A stretch of 64,000 nt of DNA from Pseudophaeobacter arcticus DSM 23566 (lineage in GTDB: Bacteria; Pseudomonadota; Alphaproteobacteria; Rhodobacterales; Rhodobacteraceae): NCBI RefSeq assembly GCF_000473205.1, contig NZ_KI421507.1, forward strand, positions 1,752,729 to 1,816,728, given 5' to 3'. The position numbers and the translations under genes were made by a program. The notes under the pieces are model-generated. The model worked only from the letters and a program-made list of their open reading frames with translations. It had not been told where the DNA came from and ran no database searches. Positions 46,962 through 56,609 of the stretch are shown here, piece after piece. The stretch's first letter is position 1. The number at the start of each line of letters is the position of its first letter.

Positions 46962-48290
46962 TTAGCGTTCATTAAACGCATTGTTCATAGTTTGATATAC
47001 CGGCTTAAGCATATAGGATAACAACGTTTTTTCTCCAGTCGTCATTTCTGCTACTACCGTCATACCAGCTTGCAGAGGGCGCATATATGCGCCGATCCCG
47101 ATTGAGCGGTTGTCCAATTGGATCGATGCGCGGAAATATGTTTCGCCGGTCTGCTCATCAATCAAAGGCACAGGTGACAGTGCTGCAACCCGGCCTTGGA
47201 TTTTTCCGAAACGCCGTACATCATAGGTATCAACGGTAAGATTAACTGGTTGTTTCAGCCCCACATGCCCGATTTCGTTGTTAGGGATGCGCGCCTCAAC
47301 CATCAGATCCAATCGTGTTGGCAGCAACTCAAAGATTGTCTCGCCCGGAGCAATTACCTCACCTTCATTGGGGAAGGCAACGGATTGCACTATTCCTACG
47401 CTAGGCGCAGTAATCTGCAGCTCTTCAAGTTTGCGATCGACAATTCTCAATGACACTGCAAGTTCACTGCGCATATCGCTCATCTCTTCGACCACATTCA
47501 GCATTTCTTCGCGCAAGGTCAAAGTTTGTTCGGCCATTTCCGCCTGGACAAGTGTTAGAGCGCTGCGGGTTTGGGCTAGACGGACTTCTCCGTCGGATGC
47601 CGCTGTGCGTAACGCATCCAGCTGATCGGCCTCGCGTCCGAGATCACGCAAAGTGGTCAAACCTTGCTTATACAGATGGCGAGCACGCGCCAACTCTTCC
47701 TGCTTACGTTCAACCCGCTCTAGTGTGAAACCCTGAGAGGTCTGGAGTATGTCCAGCGTTTCCTGCTGCTGAGCGATTGACAGACTCTTCACACGCTGGC
47801 TCTCAGCGTAGATTTCTAAAGTTGCGGCCGCGCGGTGCTGGTTTTTCTGGCGCAGCGCTTGCAGTTCGTCTTCGTTGATCACAGTTCCGCTTTCCAGTGT
47901 ACGCAAAACGGTCCGGGCGCGAGACAGCTTGCGATCAACGGTCGCTATCTGTTCACGTAGCCTTTGCTGTTCCTTATCCAGATCCGGATGGCGCAACTCG
48001 ACCAGCACATCACCCTCTTTAACTTGGTCGCCGTCTTGCACATGCACATATTCGACGATACCGCCTTCCATCACCTCGATTTGAGTATAGTCGCCAAGCG
48101 GCACGATCGTGCCCGGTGCTCGGGTGATCTGAGGCACATCTGTGCGTCCGGCTAAGACCACCAGCGCAACCACCATGCCAGAAAAGATCAAAGAGATTAG
48201 CGCTGCAAATCGCGATTGACGGCTTTTTTCTTTCTGCTTGGCCTTTGCAATCGGGCCGTTTCCCTGCTGCTTCTTGGATGATGTGCGCAT
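46962..48290 (-). CDS. HlyD-family type I secretion adaptor
   Basis: Periplasmic membrane-fusion protein of 442 residues: one N-terminal helix (about 28-46), a lipoyl-like half-motif (IEVMEGGIVEYVHVQDGDQVKEGDVLVEL), a long alpha-hairpin of coiled coil (residues 105-290), then the second lipoyl half and a beta-barrel with VRRFGKIQGRVAALSP. It connects the inner-membrane ABC proteins encoded upstream with an outer-membrane TolC-like channel not present here. Starts three bases after the upstream gene's stop. Confidence 0.94.
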   Translation of the reverse strand: MRTSSKKQQGNGPIAKAKQKEKSRQSRFAALISLIFSGMVVALVVLAGRTDVPQITRAPGTIVPLGDYTQIEVMEGGIVEYVHVQDGDQVKEGDVLVELRHPDLDKEQQRLREQIATVDRKLSRARTVLRTLESGTVINEDELQALRQKNQHRAAATLEIYAESQRVKSLSIAQQQETLDILQTSQGFTLERVERKQEELARARHLYKQGLTTLRDLGREADQLDALRTAASDGEVRLAQTRSALTLVQAEMAEQTLTLREEMLNVVEEMSDMRSELAVSLRIVDRKLEELQITAPSVGIVQSVAFPNEGEVIAPGETIFELLPTRLDLMVEARIPNNEIGHVGLKQPVNLTVDTYDVRRFGKIQGRVAALSPVPLIDEQTGETYFRASIQLDNRSIGIGAYMRPLQAGMTVVAEMTTGEKTLLSYMLKPVYQTMNNAFNER

Positions 48291-48292
48291 TT

Positions 48293-50383
48293 TTAGGTTC
48301 CCGTTGCTTTCATAACCGCCTGCACCTTTTTGATGGCCGCAGGTCCGGTATCATTGACGATGACACGATCCCCGTTCAGGTAAATCAGCCGGTCTGCCAT
48401 TTGCATAAACGAACGATCAGCAGTGGTGATCAGAACGGTCTTTGCACCGCGCTGATTTTCCAACCAATTCTTAAATCGATCACGGCGGGTCTGTGATAGG
48501 CCGTTAGTCGGTTCTGAGAATAAGAATATTGATGACTGCCGTGCCATGCTCCGGGCCAGCGCAATTGACTTGATCAGCTCGCTAGGTAGGCCCGCCACAA
48601 ATTGAGCGCTCAGGCGCGTATCACATCCTTCCGGCATGGCCTTGATTTCTTCAGAGATGCCAATGTGCTCCAATGCCGCAAGAATCTCCGCCTCACTCAG
48701 TGCCGGGGCAGCCAGGCGAAAATTTTGAGCCACGGTCCCGTGGAAGAGCTGAGGCGTGTAAGTTGAATAGGTTATTGATTTGCGCAGTTCATCCCGTGCG
48801 ATCTGACGGATGTCGATACCATCATGCTCTATTACGCCGGAGGAGGGTGACGCAAACCCGGTGGCCAAATCCAGTACCGCTGTCCGGCTGGCGGTATCCC
48901 GCCCCATGATTACTACAAGCTCTCCCGGTGTGCAGTCGAAACCGGCTGCTGTGAGCAGCGCGGGATTCAGCGGATCTGGGCGATGGTTCACCCCCTGGAA
49001 TGAAATTGCACCGCGCAGAGTTTTCTGATGAGACTGGTTCAAGCCCAGCTCTACTTCCTCTGTCAGCGATAACACCTGATCGGCCTGCTTCTGGCTCTTG
49101 CGAAATCCGGCAATCTGCCCAAGCGAAGATTGAAAGGCTTGAACTGGCGCGAGAACCTTGGAAACAAGGGCGATAGAGGCGATCAACGCACCAAAACTAA
49201 TACTGCCTGCTACCGCGCCATGTGCACAAAGAATGATGGCTCCGACCGAACCAAGTGCAACAATACTCTGCGACACGGCCTGAATCAGGTTGCGCAGCTG
49301 ACGAGCACGAGCGGTTGCTGTCTCCGATGCTTCCGCCAGCGGCATACAGCGGCGCAACCATTGTTCTTGCATGCCAAGATTGGCCATTGTGCGCTGATGC
49401 TCCACGGCATCCTGGATCACCGTTGAACTTGCTCTGCTGGCCTCTGCCGCGGCATGTTCCAGTCGCTTCTGGAATGGCATCGCAAGAGCCCCGATGCACA
49501 TCAGAAGTACCGCAAGCCCAAGTGTAAAAAGTCCGACAGAAGGGGCCAGATAAGTCAGAACTGCAAAGAACATCAGCGCAAACGGCAAGTCGATCAAAGT
49601 TGTCATCACCTGGCCGACGAACAGCTCTCGCAAGGATTCGAATTGACGGAAACGCGCAATTTGCTGACTCACACTGGACTTTTGCAGCTGCGGCAGCGGC
49701 AGGCTCATCAGCTTTCCAAAAAGCGCTACCGCTAGGGCGCGCTCCCCTTGCTGACCGACATAGGCCAGCGCCCTGGTTCGGACACTGCGGAACAGGAAAT
49801 CAGACGTTGCCAGAATAACTACACCCGCGACCAATGCCACCAGCAAGTCCACCGAACCGGAAGGAATCACGCGATCATAGATGGCCATGATCAAGAGCGG
49901 TGCCAGCAAGCCCAACAGGTTGGTCAGGAAACCCGCCAACAACAGGCCGGGTATCATCTGGTGCAGCGCCGCAAATGAAGCTCCAACCGTGCGATGCTCC
50001 CGGTGTGCAGGCTGATAACTGAATTTCTCGATCCGGATTACTGTGCAGGGATTGACCCGTGCTTCCAGAGTGCCAGGGTTTCCCCCATTCAATCCCGCAA
50101 TTTGTAGCATAGCTCCTTTGCGGCGCAGAGCTACGAAGCAGCTACGATTGGCTGGGATAACCAGCGCGGGGCAATCTGCATCGGTGATCTCGCTCTCTAG
50201 ACAGGCTACACGGGTATAGGGAACATCCAGATTCTCAAGAGTTTGGATCAAACCGTCAGGATCAAGCGTTTCAGTAAGATACGGGAATGCCTCTGCTATC
50301 GCTTCGTCGTTGCTCTGCCAGCCTCCGACAAGCAGCAGTTCCTTCAACAGTGCACCGGCGTTTTGAGTTGTGACCAGGCTCAT
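48293..50383 (-). CDS. Type I secretion ABC protein with C39-like domain and degenerate ATPase
   Basis: A 696-residue protein: N-terminal C39 peptidase-like domain without the catalytic Cys (residues 8-110), a six-helix membrane domain (136-420), then a nucleotide-binding domain whose motifs are eroded. The Walker A position reads GRDTASRT (Arg where Lys is expected), the signature reads AGLPSEL, Walker B reads FLFSEP (Ser for Asp) and the H-loop region reads TADRS. The Q-loop TPQLF is kept. ATG at 50383 overlaps the stop of the next ABC gene. Likely heterodimer partner of that protein. Confidence 0.88.
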   Translation of the reverse strand: MSLVTTQNAGALLKELLLVGGWQSNDEAIAEAFPYLTETLDPDGLIQTLENLDVPYTRVACLESEITDADCPALVIPANRSCFVALRRKGAMLQIAGLNGGNPGTLEARVNPCTVIRIEKFSYQPAHREHRTVGASFAALHQMIPGLLLAGFLTNLLGLLAPLLIMAIYDRVIPSGSVDLLVALVAGVVILATSDFLFRSVRTRALAYVGQQGERALAVALFGKLMSLPLPQLQKSSVSQQIARFRQFESLRELFVGQVMTTLIDLPFALMFFAVLTYLAPSVGLFTLGLAVLLMCIGALAMPFQKRLEHAAAEASRASSTVIQDAVEHQRTMANLGMQEQWLRRCMPLAEASETATARARQLRNLIQAVSQSIVALGSVGAIILCAHGAVAGSISFGALIASIALVSKVLAPVQAFQSSLGQIAGFRKSQKQADQVLSLTEEVELGLNQSHQKTLRGAISFQGVNHRPDPLNPALLTAAGFDCTPGELVVIMGRDTASRTAVLDLATGFASPSSGVIEHDGIDIRQIARDELRKSITYSTYTPQLFHGTVAQNFRLAAPALSEAEILAALEHIGISEEIKAMPEGCDTRLSAQFVAGLPSELIKSIALARSMARQSSIFLFSEPTNGLSQTRRDRFKNWLENQRGAKTVLITTADRSFMQMADRLIYLNGDRVIVNDTGPAAIKKVQAVMKATGT

Positions 50384-52083
50384 GCCACGTCCTTTCGCTG
50401 CTCGGCTGCGGTTTGTTCGGCATGGGCGTCCGCGTCCCAATCTGCAACCTCATCCCCCACCAAACAGGTCAGTTTGCATTCCACATCAGCAAGACCCTTC
50501 ATGCGGGGATCAGGGCTGTTCATCAAGATCGTCGGCTTTGGTGACAAGGAGGCCAAACACTCCGCCAAGTCCTCCCGCTCTGCGGTATCCAGTACCGCAG
50601 TCGGTTCGTTCAAGAGCAGGATGCGCGGACGTAACGCCAGCACACGTACCAGCGCAATCAACTGCCGGTTAACGGGATCGTTTTCAAAAGCGCTGCCAGA
50701 GCCTAGCTTTGTATTATACCCCATTGGCAGTCGATGAATCCGCTTTTCCAGCCCCAGCTTCGCCGCAAACTCTTTCGCCCGGGAAATATGCGTCTCATCG
50801 CCAAAAGCGCTTAGATTTTCTAATATCGTGCCCGACAGAATGGCTGGATCGTTTTCCAACACAACAATGGCATCCTGACCCCGCCTCGATACGAGTGACT
50901 GCGCTGAAACTCCGTCTATCAGCACTTCACCGGCTGCAGGACTACAATGCCCAGTTACAGCATCGTAAAGTGCCTGTATCTGCCAAATCGCATTGCTGCT
51001 GACCAAGCCGATCTGGCCTGGCGCCAATACCATGGAGCTTACTCCCGAGCGTTCGGAATCCCCGCTTCCTCCCTGGAGCCGGAGGTTGCGCAGGGTGATG
51101 TTTCCTTCGATCAGAGCTGCACACTTTGTTGAGACCGGGTCAATATCCAACGCATCAATTTCACGCAGCTTTCTCCAGGACAGAGCAACGCTCTCTGACT
51201 GCACCCATAGTGTCATCAATTTGGTCAACGGCTGTACAATCCGCCCGTTCAACAACATACATGCAGCCATTTCAGCGATCCCGATCTGCTGACGGATAAC
51301 CAAGAAAGCGCCAAACAGTCCCATAGCAGCCACAGAAACCTGCCCAAAGACAGCCCCGAAATTCTGAGCGAAGCCGGAAAACCGGATCAACCGATGGCTG
51401 AGATCAACTGTTTGATCTTCCAGCAGCTCAAACCGCCGCTTCATCTGGCGCTCCATCCGGTTGGCTTTGACGGTTTCGTTGCTCGACAGCACCTCGGACA
51501 AAAAAGCGTACCGGCGGCTGTCTAGCGATTTTCTCCTGTCAAATAGCGCCCATTGAGCGCGTTTCATTAACAGGGAAAACACCAGCACCGCCACCAGGCC
51601 TGTGATTGGCACAAGAACCAGCCAGCCTCCGATCAATGCCACCATCACCGCGAAAACCAGCATGAATGGCAAGTCAATCAACAGGGCATGGTTCTGCCCT
51701 GCGTGATGGTCACGCAGCTGAGCAATGGCGGAAAATCGATCAATATATGCCGACGCTGAATCCCGCGAAAATGCCTGAGTGTTGGCGTGTAATATCCGGC
51801 TCGCAAAACGCCGATAATTCGAGACTGCTGCCTTTTCCGCAGCCGCGTTCAGTAATGTCAAACGGCTCCACCGTAGCACTAATTCAACTCCCGCGCTCAC
51901 TAGGAGGAGGACAGTTAACATACGCAGTGTTTCAACTGACTGAAAGGGGATCACACGATCAAAAATCAAAAGAATAGAGATGGGAATAACTAATGCGACG
52001 ACGTTAAGTGACAGCGATGCAGCCAGAAGAGGCAGCTTCACGGCCAGGGAACTGTCACGCCCTTTGAAAGTCTTTTGTTCCAT
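50380..52083 (-). CDS. Second type I secretion ABC protein, degenerate ATPase
   Basis: A 567-residue ABC exporter half: six-helix membrane domain (about 10-320) and a nucleotide-binding domain lacking a P-loop (GLVSSNAIWQ where GxxGxGKST is expected, about residues 359-368), with a poor signature (GSGSAFEN), Walker B LLLNEP (Asn for Asp) and no switch His (MNSPDPR). The D-loop TAVLD is kept. No C39-like domain. ATG at 52083 is preferred to GTG at 52113. First gene of the three-gene secretion operon; divergent from the substrate gene. Confidence 0.87.
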   Translation of the reverse strand: MEQKTFKGRDSSLAVKLPLLAASLSLNVVALVIPISILLIFDRVIPFQSVETLRMLTVLLLVSAGVELVLRWSRLTLLNAAAEKAAVSNYRRFASRILHANTQAFSRDSASAYIDRFSAIAQLRDHHAGQNHALLIDLPFMLVFAVMVALIGGWLVLVPITGLVAVLVFSLLMKRAQWALFDRRKSLDSRRYAFLSEVLSSNETVKANRMERQMKRRFELLEDQTVDLSHRLIRFSGFAQNFGAVFGQVSVAAMGLFGAFLVIRQQIGIAEMAACMLLNGRIVQPLTKLMTLWVQSESVALSWRKLREIDALDIDPVSTKCAALIEGNITLRNLRLQGGSGDSERSGVSSMVLAPGQIGLVSSNAIWQIQALYDAVTGHCSPAAGEVLIDGVSAQSLVSRRGQDAIVVLENDPAILSGTILENLSAFGDETHISRAKEFAAKLGLEKRIHRLPMGYNTKLGSGSAFENDPVNRQLIALVRVLALRPRILLLNEPTAVLDTAEREDLAECLASLSPKPTILMNSPDPRMKGLADVECKLTCLVGDEVADWDADAHAEQTAAEQRKDVA

Positions 52084-52254
52084 ACCGGCCCCATACCACA
52101 CACTCTGGTGCACAAGACATTGAAACCCCTTAAGCCTTTATCAATTTAGCAGCATGCAGTGCGTAAGATTGAATTAAAATTCAAGCTATGCGTGTGAGAT
52201 TGCATTAACCGTTTTGTGTTAATGAAAAAATCAAATGTATTTCCGGAGGTTCTG

Positions 52255-55200
52255 ATGTCTGGCAAAGCCCATCATTCGATAAACCAGCCACACAATTTGA
52301 TAAAAGATCAAAAAGATAAGGAGACTTTTGCAGAGGGGCTGTCAAAGGGCGCGCAAGCCACACCCGAAGACCAAAGCCGCAGCACTCTCCACACTGGAGA
52401 AATTCAAGAAGGCGATGCTTCCGAAAGAAGCGCTTTTGATGGGTACGCAAATTTCACTGTGCAAGATGAAGAAACCTTATCCACCCAAGAGGCGCCCGGT
52501 GACAGCAGTCAAGACGCAGCTTTGCTTCTTCCTCATGATGGCTCCCCCGTTTTTTTTGATGCAGAATCTCCTCAAGACACAGGAAGAGACGCTGATGATG
52601 GTCAGATTGTTGCCCGGTCTCACCAAATTCCCAATGAAGGGACCGAGCATGCGATTGACGTTGGCGGTGCTCAGGCGCCATCGGCCCAACAAACTACTCA
52701 GACCGCTAACCGTAGCGCTGGAGATGGATCTCCAGAACCACTCAAAGAAAATAACGCACCGGAAAGCCTTTCGCTCTCTAACAGCACCATTGCCGAGAAC
52801 GCAGAAGGCGCAATCGTCGGCAACCTCTCCGCTGAGGATCAGGATGCGGGCGACAGCCACAGCTATTCTGTCTCCGATGACCGCTTCGAGGTTGTCGAGG
52901 GCCAGCTCAAGCTGAAGGACGGCGTATCGCTCGACCATGAGGCCGAAGCTGAGATCGATGTACAGGTCACCGTAATCGATAGTGCGGGCACATCGCACAC
53001 GGAAGACTTCTCAATCGAGGTGACAGATCAGAATGACGCCGTGACCGGCGTCGAGCTGACCGGCAGCACCATTGCCGAGAACGCAGAAGGCGCAATCGTC
53101 GGCAACCTCTCCGCTGAGGATCAGGATGCGGGCGACAGCCACAGCTATTCTGTCTCCGATGACCGCTTCGAGGTTGTCGAGGGCCAGCTCAAGCTGAAGG
53201 ACGGCGTATCGCTCGACCATGAGGCCGAAGCTGAGATCGATGTACAGGTCACCGTAACCGATAGTGCGGGCACATCGCACACGGAAGACTTCTCAATCGA
53301 GGTGACAGATCAGAATGAGGCTCCTGGCGGGTTAACACTTGAAGGGGAAAGTGAAAACCTTGTTGAAAATGGCAGCTTTGAAAACTTTAGTCTGGAAACC
53401 GGTCGTTGGCGCGCCTTCAAAGAGGACGATTCCGGCGGGTGGGATACTGATACCAGTATGGAAGTCTGGGACAATTTAGGCCGGACTGATGCTTCTGAGG
53501 GCGAGCAGCACCTAGAAATGGACTCTGGCCGCGGTGTCGATAGCATCAGTCAGACCATTCAGACCAACGAAGGGCAAGTTTATGATCTGGGCATCGATCT
53601 ACGCGAACGTCTTACAAATGGCACCGACACTGTCGAAGTCTATTGGAACGATAATCTCGTTGGTGAATTGGATCCTGACAGCAAGGAGTGGACGACCTTT
53701 GAAATGCAGGTGATCGGCACCGGCGAAGATAGGCTGGAACTGCGAGAGGCAGCCGATCAGAATGACAGCTATGGAGCACTAGTCGATAACATTAGGGTTA
53801 CTGCCGCGCAAAATGTTGTTGCTGAAAACGTCCGTGGTGCCATCGTCAATCGGGTTAACTTCGAAGATCCAGATGGCGATGACAGTCATATGTTCGAGGT
53901 ATCGGATGATCGCTTTGAAGTTGCCAATGGCTTTTTGCGCTTGAAAGAAACTGAAGCGCTCGACTTTGAAGACGCTAGCGAGATCGTCGTATCCGTCACA
54001 GTGACAGACACCGGCGGCCTCAGTGCCTCTGAAACCTTTACTGTTGAGGTGGCTGATACCGCCGATCTGACTCTCTCGTCAGGGTTTCATGCCCAATACT
54101 TCGACATGAACCAACAGCTCAGTTCACTGGAGGACATTGATTGGGGTGCCGAGCCAACTCATCAGGAGCTAGTCACAGAGATAAACTATGAGAATGGCAG
54201 TGATTCCTTTTGGGAAGACGGCTCCAAAGATACATTCGCTGTAGAAATTTGCGGCGCCGTGCAGGTGGACGAAGGGGGAATATACCGGTTCGATCTTGGC
54301 GGTGACGATGGCGCTCAATTAGTAGTGAATGGGAAACTTATCGTCGAAAATGATGGTCTCCATGCCTATCAGACTAAATCGGGCGAAGTGCAGCTAGATC
54401 CTGGCACCCACCATATTGAAGTGCGGTATTTCGAGAATTATGGGCATGCGGGCCTGAAACTCGAATGGGAAGGCCCTGGCATGGACGGGCCTGAGCTTGT
54501 GACAGCGCCGGATATCTCCGAAGCTCAAACCGTATCAGGCATGCCGATTGCGATGAACGTCGCCCATCCGGAGATTGAACTAAGCGAGACTACAAACCTA
54601 GTGCTGGACGGGCTGCCTGCAGGTACGGTTGTGGAAGCGGGCGGCAAGACGCTGATGGTGGAAGGCGGCAGCGCTGACATCACTGGCTTCGACACAGAAA
54701 TGCTTACAATTACGCCGCCTTATGATTATTCAGGTCAAGTCGATGCCACGCTCACCATGACCGATAGCAACGCTACGATAGGCAACACAGTCATTAGGCA
54801 GCCAATTACAATCAACGTGAACGAGGCCCAGATAACTGTGCCAACTGCAGAGTTGGTGACAGGATTCCGAGCTGACTACCTAGATGTGGACCAGCGGATC
54901 GGAAAGCTGGATGACGTGAACTGGGACGCTGACCCCACCCACCAGGACCATCAGGCAGAAATTGATTACAAAAACAGCAGTGAATCCTTTTGGGAAAGTG
55001 GTTCCAAAGATACGTTTGCAACCCGGATCCAAGGGCAGGTTACGGTTGAGGAAGGCGGTTCCTACACCTTTTTCACCTCCGCTGACGATGGTGTGGTTGT
55101 TTTTGCCAACGGGCAGGAGGTCGTCAAAGACGATGGCAATCACAGGTATCGTGAAGATTCCGGTCGGATCGAATTGGAACCCGGCACACACGACATTGAG

Positions 55201-55842
55201 ATTCGATATTTCGAGAATTACGGGCATGCAGGTCTGAAACTTGAATGGGAAGGCCCGGATTCGAACGGCCGTGAGACGGTACAAGCCGATCAGGACATCG
55301 CCGTTGATGTGAACGGCACATTGGATGTGGGCATCGGGCTAGAAGGTGCGAGTGACAGTGCGACCGTAGGAATTGAAGGCCTGCCCCGTGATACGATCTT
55401 GACTAGTGGCGACAATGCTCTTGTAACAGACGGCGGGCCAGTGGATCTTTCGGGTTGGAACATAAGCGCGCTCGAGGTTTCTCCACCACCCGGTTACGAA
55501 GGGGAAATCAAGGGGGAGATAGTTGTTAGCGACACTGCCTTCAATGGCGCACCTGTCACCTTCAGCTCTGATTTCACAATACCGGTTGGAGACACAACGA
55601 TTACGCCCGAACCTGTTTCTCAGGGTGAAGAGGGAATCGGTCCCGAAAGCAGCATGAGCTCTGGAGACGCTGCGTGGGATGCGTGGGATGCGTTTACAGA
55701 ACTAAGCGAGGAAGGCGGCCAAGATTACGATACCTCACAGGAAGATGTTCTGGAAGATGTTCTGGCCGAGCCAGTTATTGTTCAAGAGTCGCAAGAGATT
55801 TCTCAGATCAGCACTGAAACCTATGAGCGAACAGATTGGTAA
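52255..55842 (+). CDS. Large secreted protein with cadherin-like repeats and two PA14 domains
   Basis: A 1195-residue acidic protein, the probable substrate of the adjacent secretion genes. In order: a hydrophilic, low-complexity N-terminus (1-170); two nearly identical cadherin-like repeats (about 177-261, 271-355); a lectin-like beta domain (VENGSFENFSLETG, 364-515); a third cadherin-like repeat (519-600); and two copies of a PA14 domain plus beta module (PA14 at about 608-745 and 869-1004). No signal peptide and no RTX nonapeptides; the Ser/Glu-rich C-terminus would hold the type I signal. ATG at 52255 follows GGAGG. Adhesion or glycan binding is inferred. Confidence 0.82.
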   Translation: MSGKAHHSINQPHNLIKDQKDKETFAEGLSKGAQATPEDQSRSTLHTGEIQEGDASERSAFDGYANFTVQDEETLSTQEAPGDSSQDAALLLPHDGSPVFFDAESPQDTGRDADDGQIVARSHQIPNEGTEHAIDVGGAQAPSAQQTTQTANRSAGDGSPEPLKENNAPESLSLSNSTIAENAEGAIVGNLSAEDQDAGDSHSYSVSDDRFEVVEGQLKLKDGVSLDHEAEAEIDVQVTVIDSAGTSHTEDFSIEVTDQNDAVTGVELTGSTIAENAEGAIVGNLSAEDQDAGDSHSYSVSDDRFEVVEGQLKLKDGVSLDHEAEAEIDVQVTVTDSAGTSHTEDFSIEVTDQNEAPGGLTLEGESENLVENGSFENFSLETGRWRAFKEDDSGGWDTDTSMEVWDNLGRTDASEGEQHLEMDSGRGVDSISQTIQTNEGQVYDLGIDLRERLTNGTDTVEVYWNDNLVGELDPDSKEWTTFEMQVIGTGEDRLELREAADQNDSYGALVDNIRVTAAQNVVAENVRGAIVNRVNFEDPDGDDSHMFEVSDDRFEVANGFLRLKETEALDFEDASEIVVSVTVTDTGGLSASETFTVEVADTADLTLSSGFHAQYFDMNQQLSSLEDIDWGAEPTHQELVTEINYENGSDSFWEDGSKDTFAVEICGAVQVDEGGIYRFDLGGDDGAQLVVNGKLIVENDGLHAYQTKSGEVQLDPGTHHIEVRYFENYGHAGLKLEWEGPGMDGPELVTAPDISEAQTVSGMPIAMNVAHPEIELSETTNLVLDGLPAGTVVEAGGKTLMVEGGSADITGFDTEMLTITPPYDYSGQVDATLTMTDSNATIGNTVIRQPITINVNEAQITVPTAELVTGFRADYLDVDQRIGKLDDVNWDADPTHQDHQAEIDYKNSSESFWESGSKDTFATRIQGQVTVEEGGSYTFFTSADDGVVVFANGQEVVKDDGNHRYREDSGRIELEPGTHDIEIRYFENYGHAGLKLEWEGPDSNGRETVQADQDIAVDVNGTLDVGIGLEGASDSATVGIEGLPRDTILTSGDNALVTDGGPVDLSGWNISALEVSPPPGYEGEIKGEIVVSDTAFNGAPVTFSSDFTIPVGDTTITPEPVSQGEEGIGPESSMSSGDAAWDAWDAFTELSEEGGQDYDTSQEDVLEDVLAEPVIVQESQEISQISTETYERTDW
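52782..53318 (+). repeat. 282-bp tandem duplication inside the adhesin gene
   Basis: Bases 52782-53036 and 53064-53318 are identical except for one T/C difference (Ile/Thr). The 282-bp period equals one 94-residue cadherin-like unit. Near identity at synonymous sites points to recent duplication or gene conversion. Confidence 0.95.
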
Positions 55843-55981
55843 CACTCTGCTCATTCAAAAGCTGGCAGCAGCCAAAAAGAACAACGCTGGTTGATTGTCG
55901 TGTCATGCGCACCCGATAAGGCCCGTTATGTTGAGCATGGGGAAGGCCGACAATAAACACGAGCTTGGAGAACAGATGCGA

Positions 55982-56533
55982 CTAACCTGCCTTGACGGCA
56001 AGGTGCTGACGCAGCTCCTGAAGGGTTTTTCCCAAGGCAATTTCCATTGCAACCCCATCTGTGGGATCCGGCAACTGGGACATCATCTTATTGTATACCC
56101 ACAATGTTTCTAGCAGGTGCGCCTCTTTAGACATCTCAATTCCGTTGTTCGCATATTCCTCGGTCACAACCCCACTACAGAACATCAAACGCATAGAGTC
56201 GGCAGGGATAACGTGACCTGGCGATCCAAGGCTTGATTCCGTTCGTCCACTTGGACCGCCTCCTTGCTCCGGCTCAATAGGCTGTGCGGGCTGTTCGCTA
56301 CTAGGCAGCGGAATCGACATAGGCCCCTCACCTGTCAAAACCCAAGATGCCGAAATGCCCAAATGGGTACTTATGGCGGTTAGAAATTCACTTCCAACAG
56401 CCCTATCACCGCCAATATAGTTCTGAATCGTACGGTAACTGACACCCGTTCTTTTTGATAAATCTTTAATAGTCAAAGACTTACACTCACACACCTCGCG
56501 AATTCTCTCCGGTACACCCAATTGTTCACCCAC
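55982..56533 (-). CDS. Prophage repressor, XRE-type helix-turn-helix
   Basis: A roughly 183-residue protein with an N-terminal HTH (IREVCECKSLTIKDLSKRTGVSYRTIQNYIGGDRAVGSEFL) and an uncharacterised C-terminal half, transcribed away from the early genes. It presumably keeps the prophage silent by binding the palindrome at 56548-56559. GTG at 56533 is the likely start; the open frame continues across the operator and early promoter but without homology. Confidence 0.8.
   Translation of the reverse strand: MGEQLGVPERIREVCECKSLTIKDLSKRTGVSYRTIQNYIGGDRAVGSEFLTAISTHLGISASWVLTGEGPMSIPLPSSEQPAQPIEPEQGGGPSGRTESSLGSPGHVIPADSMRLMFCSGVVTEEYANNGIEMSKEAHLLETLWVYNKMMSQLPDPTDGVAMEIALGKTLQELRQHLAVKAG
56357..56368. 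promoter_or_regulatory. Second operator-like palindrome inside the repressor gene
   Basis: GCCCAAATGGGT differs by one base from the reverse complement of the main operator ACCCATTTGGGT. It lies about 190 bp away, inside the repressor coding region, and could serve looping or autoregulation. May be coincidence. Confidence 0.4.
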
Positions 56534-56537
56534 CTTA

Positions 56538-56566
56538 TTGACACTATACCCATTTGGGTGTAATGT
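56538..56566 (+). promoter_or_regulatory. Prophage early promoter with embedded operator
   Basis: TTGACA (56538-56543), a 17-bp spacer and TAATGT (56561-56566) read toward the transposition genes. The spacer contains the perfect palindrome ACCCATTTGGGT (56548-56559), placed so that repressor binding blocks polymerase. The repressor start is at 56533 on the other strand. Confidence 0.8.
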
Positions 56567-56609
56567 GAGTATGCAACGACACGATACAAGGCCGCAATGC
56601 GAGGGCAGT

